A DNA stretch of 5,758 nucleotides from an uncultured Synergistales bacterium (GTDB taxonomy: Bacteria; Synergistota; Synergistia; Synergistales; Aminobacteriaceae), in NCBI GenBank assembly GCA_905233335.1, contig CAJOED010000108.1:1-5758 (forward strand). The letters are read 5' to 3'. Positions 5,745-5,758 of the stretch are shown here, in pieces; within the stretch, counting starts at the first letter, position 1, and every line of letters starts with the position of its first letter. Both the position numbers and the translations under genes were made by a program. Below the pieces are notes generated by a model that was given only the letters and a program-made list of their open reading frames with translations, made no database searches and had not been told where the DNA came from.

Positions 5745-5758
5745 GAAATAATTTTATC

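Overview
The window is compact bacterial DNA of intermediate GC content with almost no non-coding space and no stretch over 100 bases without a gene. Strong AGGAGG-type ribosome sites, signal-peptide-bearing small proteins, a papain-family protease with a C-terminal lectin-like region and a nitronate monooxygenase with a Cys-rich tail together suggest an anaerobic, host- or gut-associated diderm such as a member of Synergistota. That placement is an inference from gene style, not from a marker gene.

Layout. From 1 to 1074 (minus strand) lies a nitronate monooxygenase (2-nitropropane dioxygenase / FabK-like flavin TIM barrel). It is cut by the left edge and interrupted by one frameshift near 796-799, where an AT dinucleotide unit appears to be missing. 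Upstream of it on the same strand, 1117-2496 encodes an HAMP-containing sensor histidine kinase and 2483-3166 an OmpR/PhoB-type response regulator; the two overlap by 14 bases. A 99-base divergent intergenic region (3167-3265) contains four TTCAC-like pentamers phased at exactly 11 bases, a good candidate regulator-binding array. On the plus strand follow three tightly spaced genes for small exported proteins: a Pro/Arg/His-rich protein (3266-3580), a KRPP-repeat protein starting at GTG (3603-3857), and a Spy/CpxP/ZraP-like helical periplasmic protein (3879-4376). A Rho-independent terminator (4391-4422) ends this operon. Convergent to it, 4429-5730 encodes a secreted C1A cysteine protease.

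How it may work together. The layout of a two-component system transcribed divergently from a small periplasmic Spy/ZraP-like protein is that of cpxRA-cpxP and zraSR-zraP, the classical envelope-stress and metal-stress circuits of enterobacteria. Here the predicted extracytoplasmic part of the kinase contains a Met/His-rich stretch (residues 101-114), and the divergent operon encodes two further small secreted proteins of unknown family, one of them repetitive and Met/Pro-rich. The most interesting reading is a self-contained envelope or metal (possibly copper/silver) stress module with an unusual three-protein periplasmic output. That reading is inferred from motifs and gene order. The protease and the flavoenzyme are probably neighbours rather than parts of this module, although the flavoenzyme gene could be co-transcribed with the kinase.
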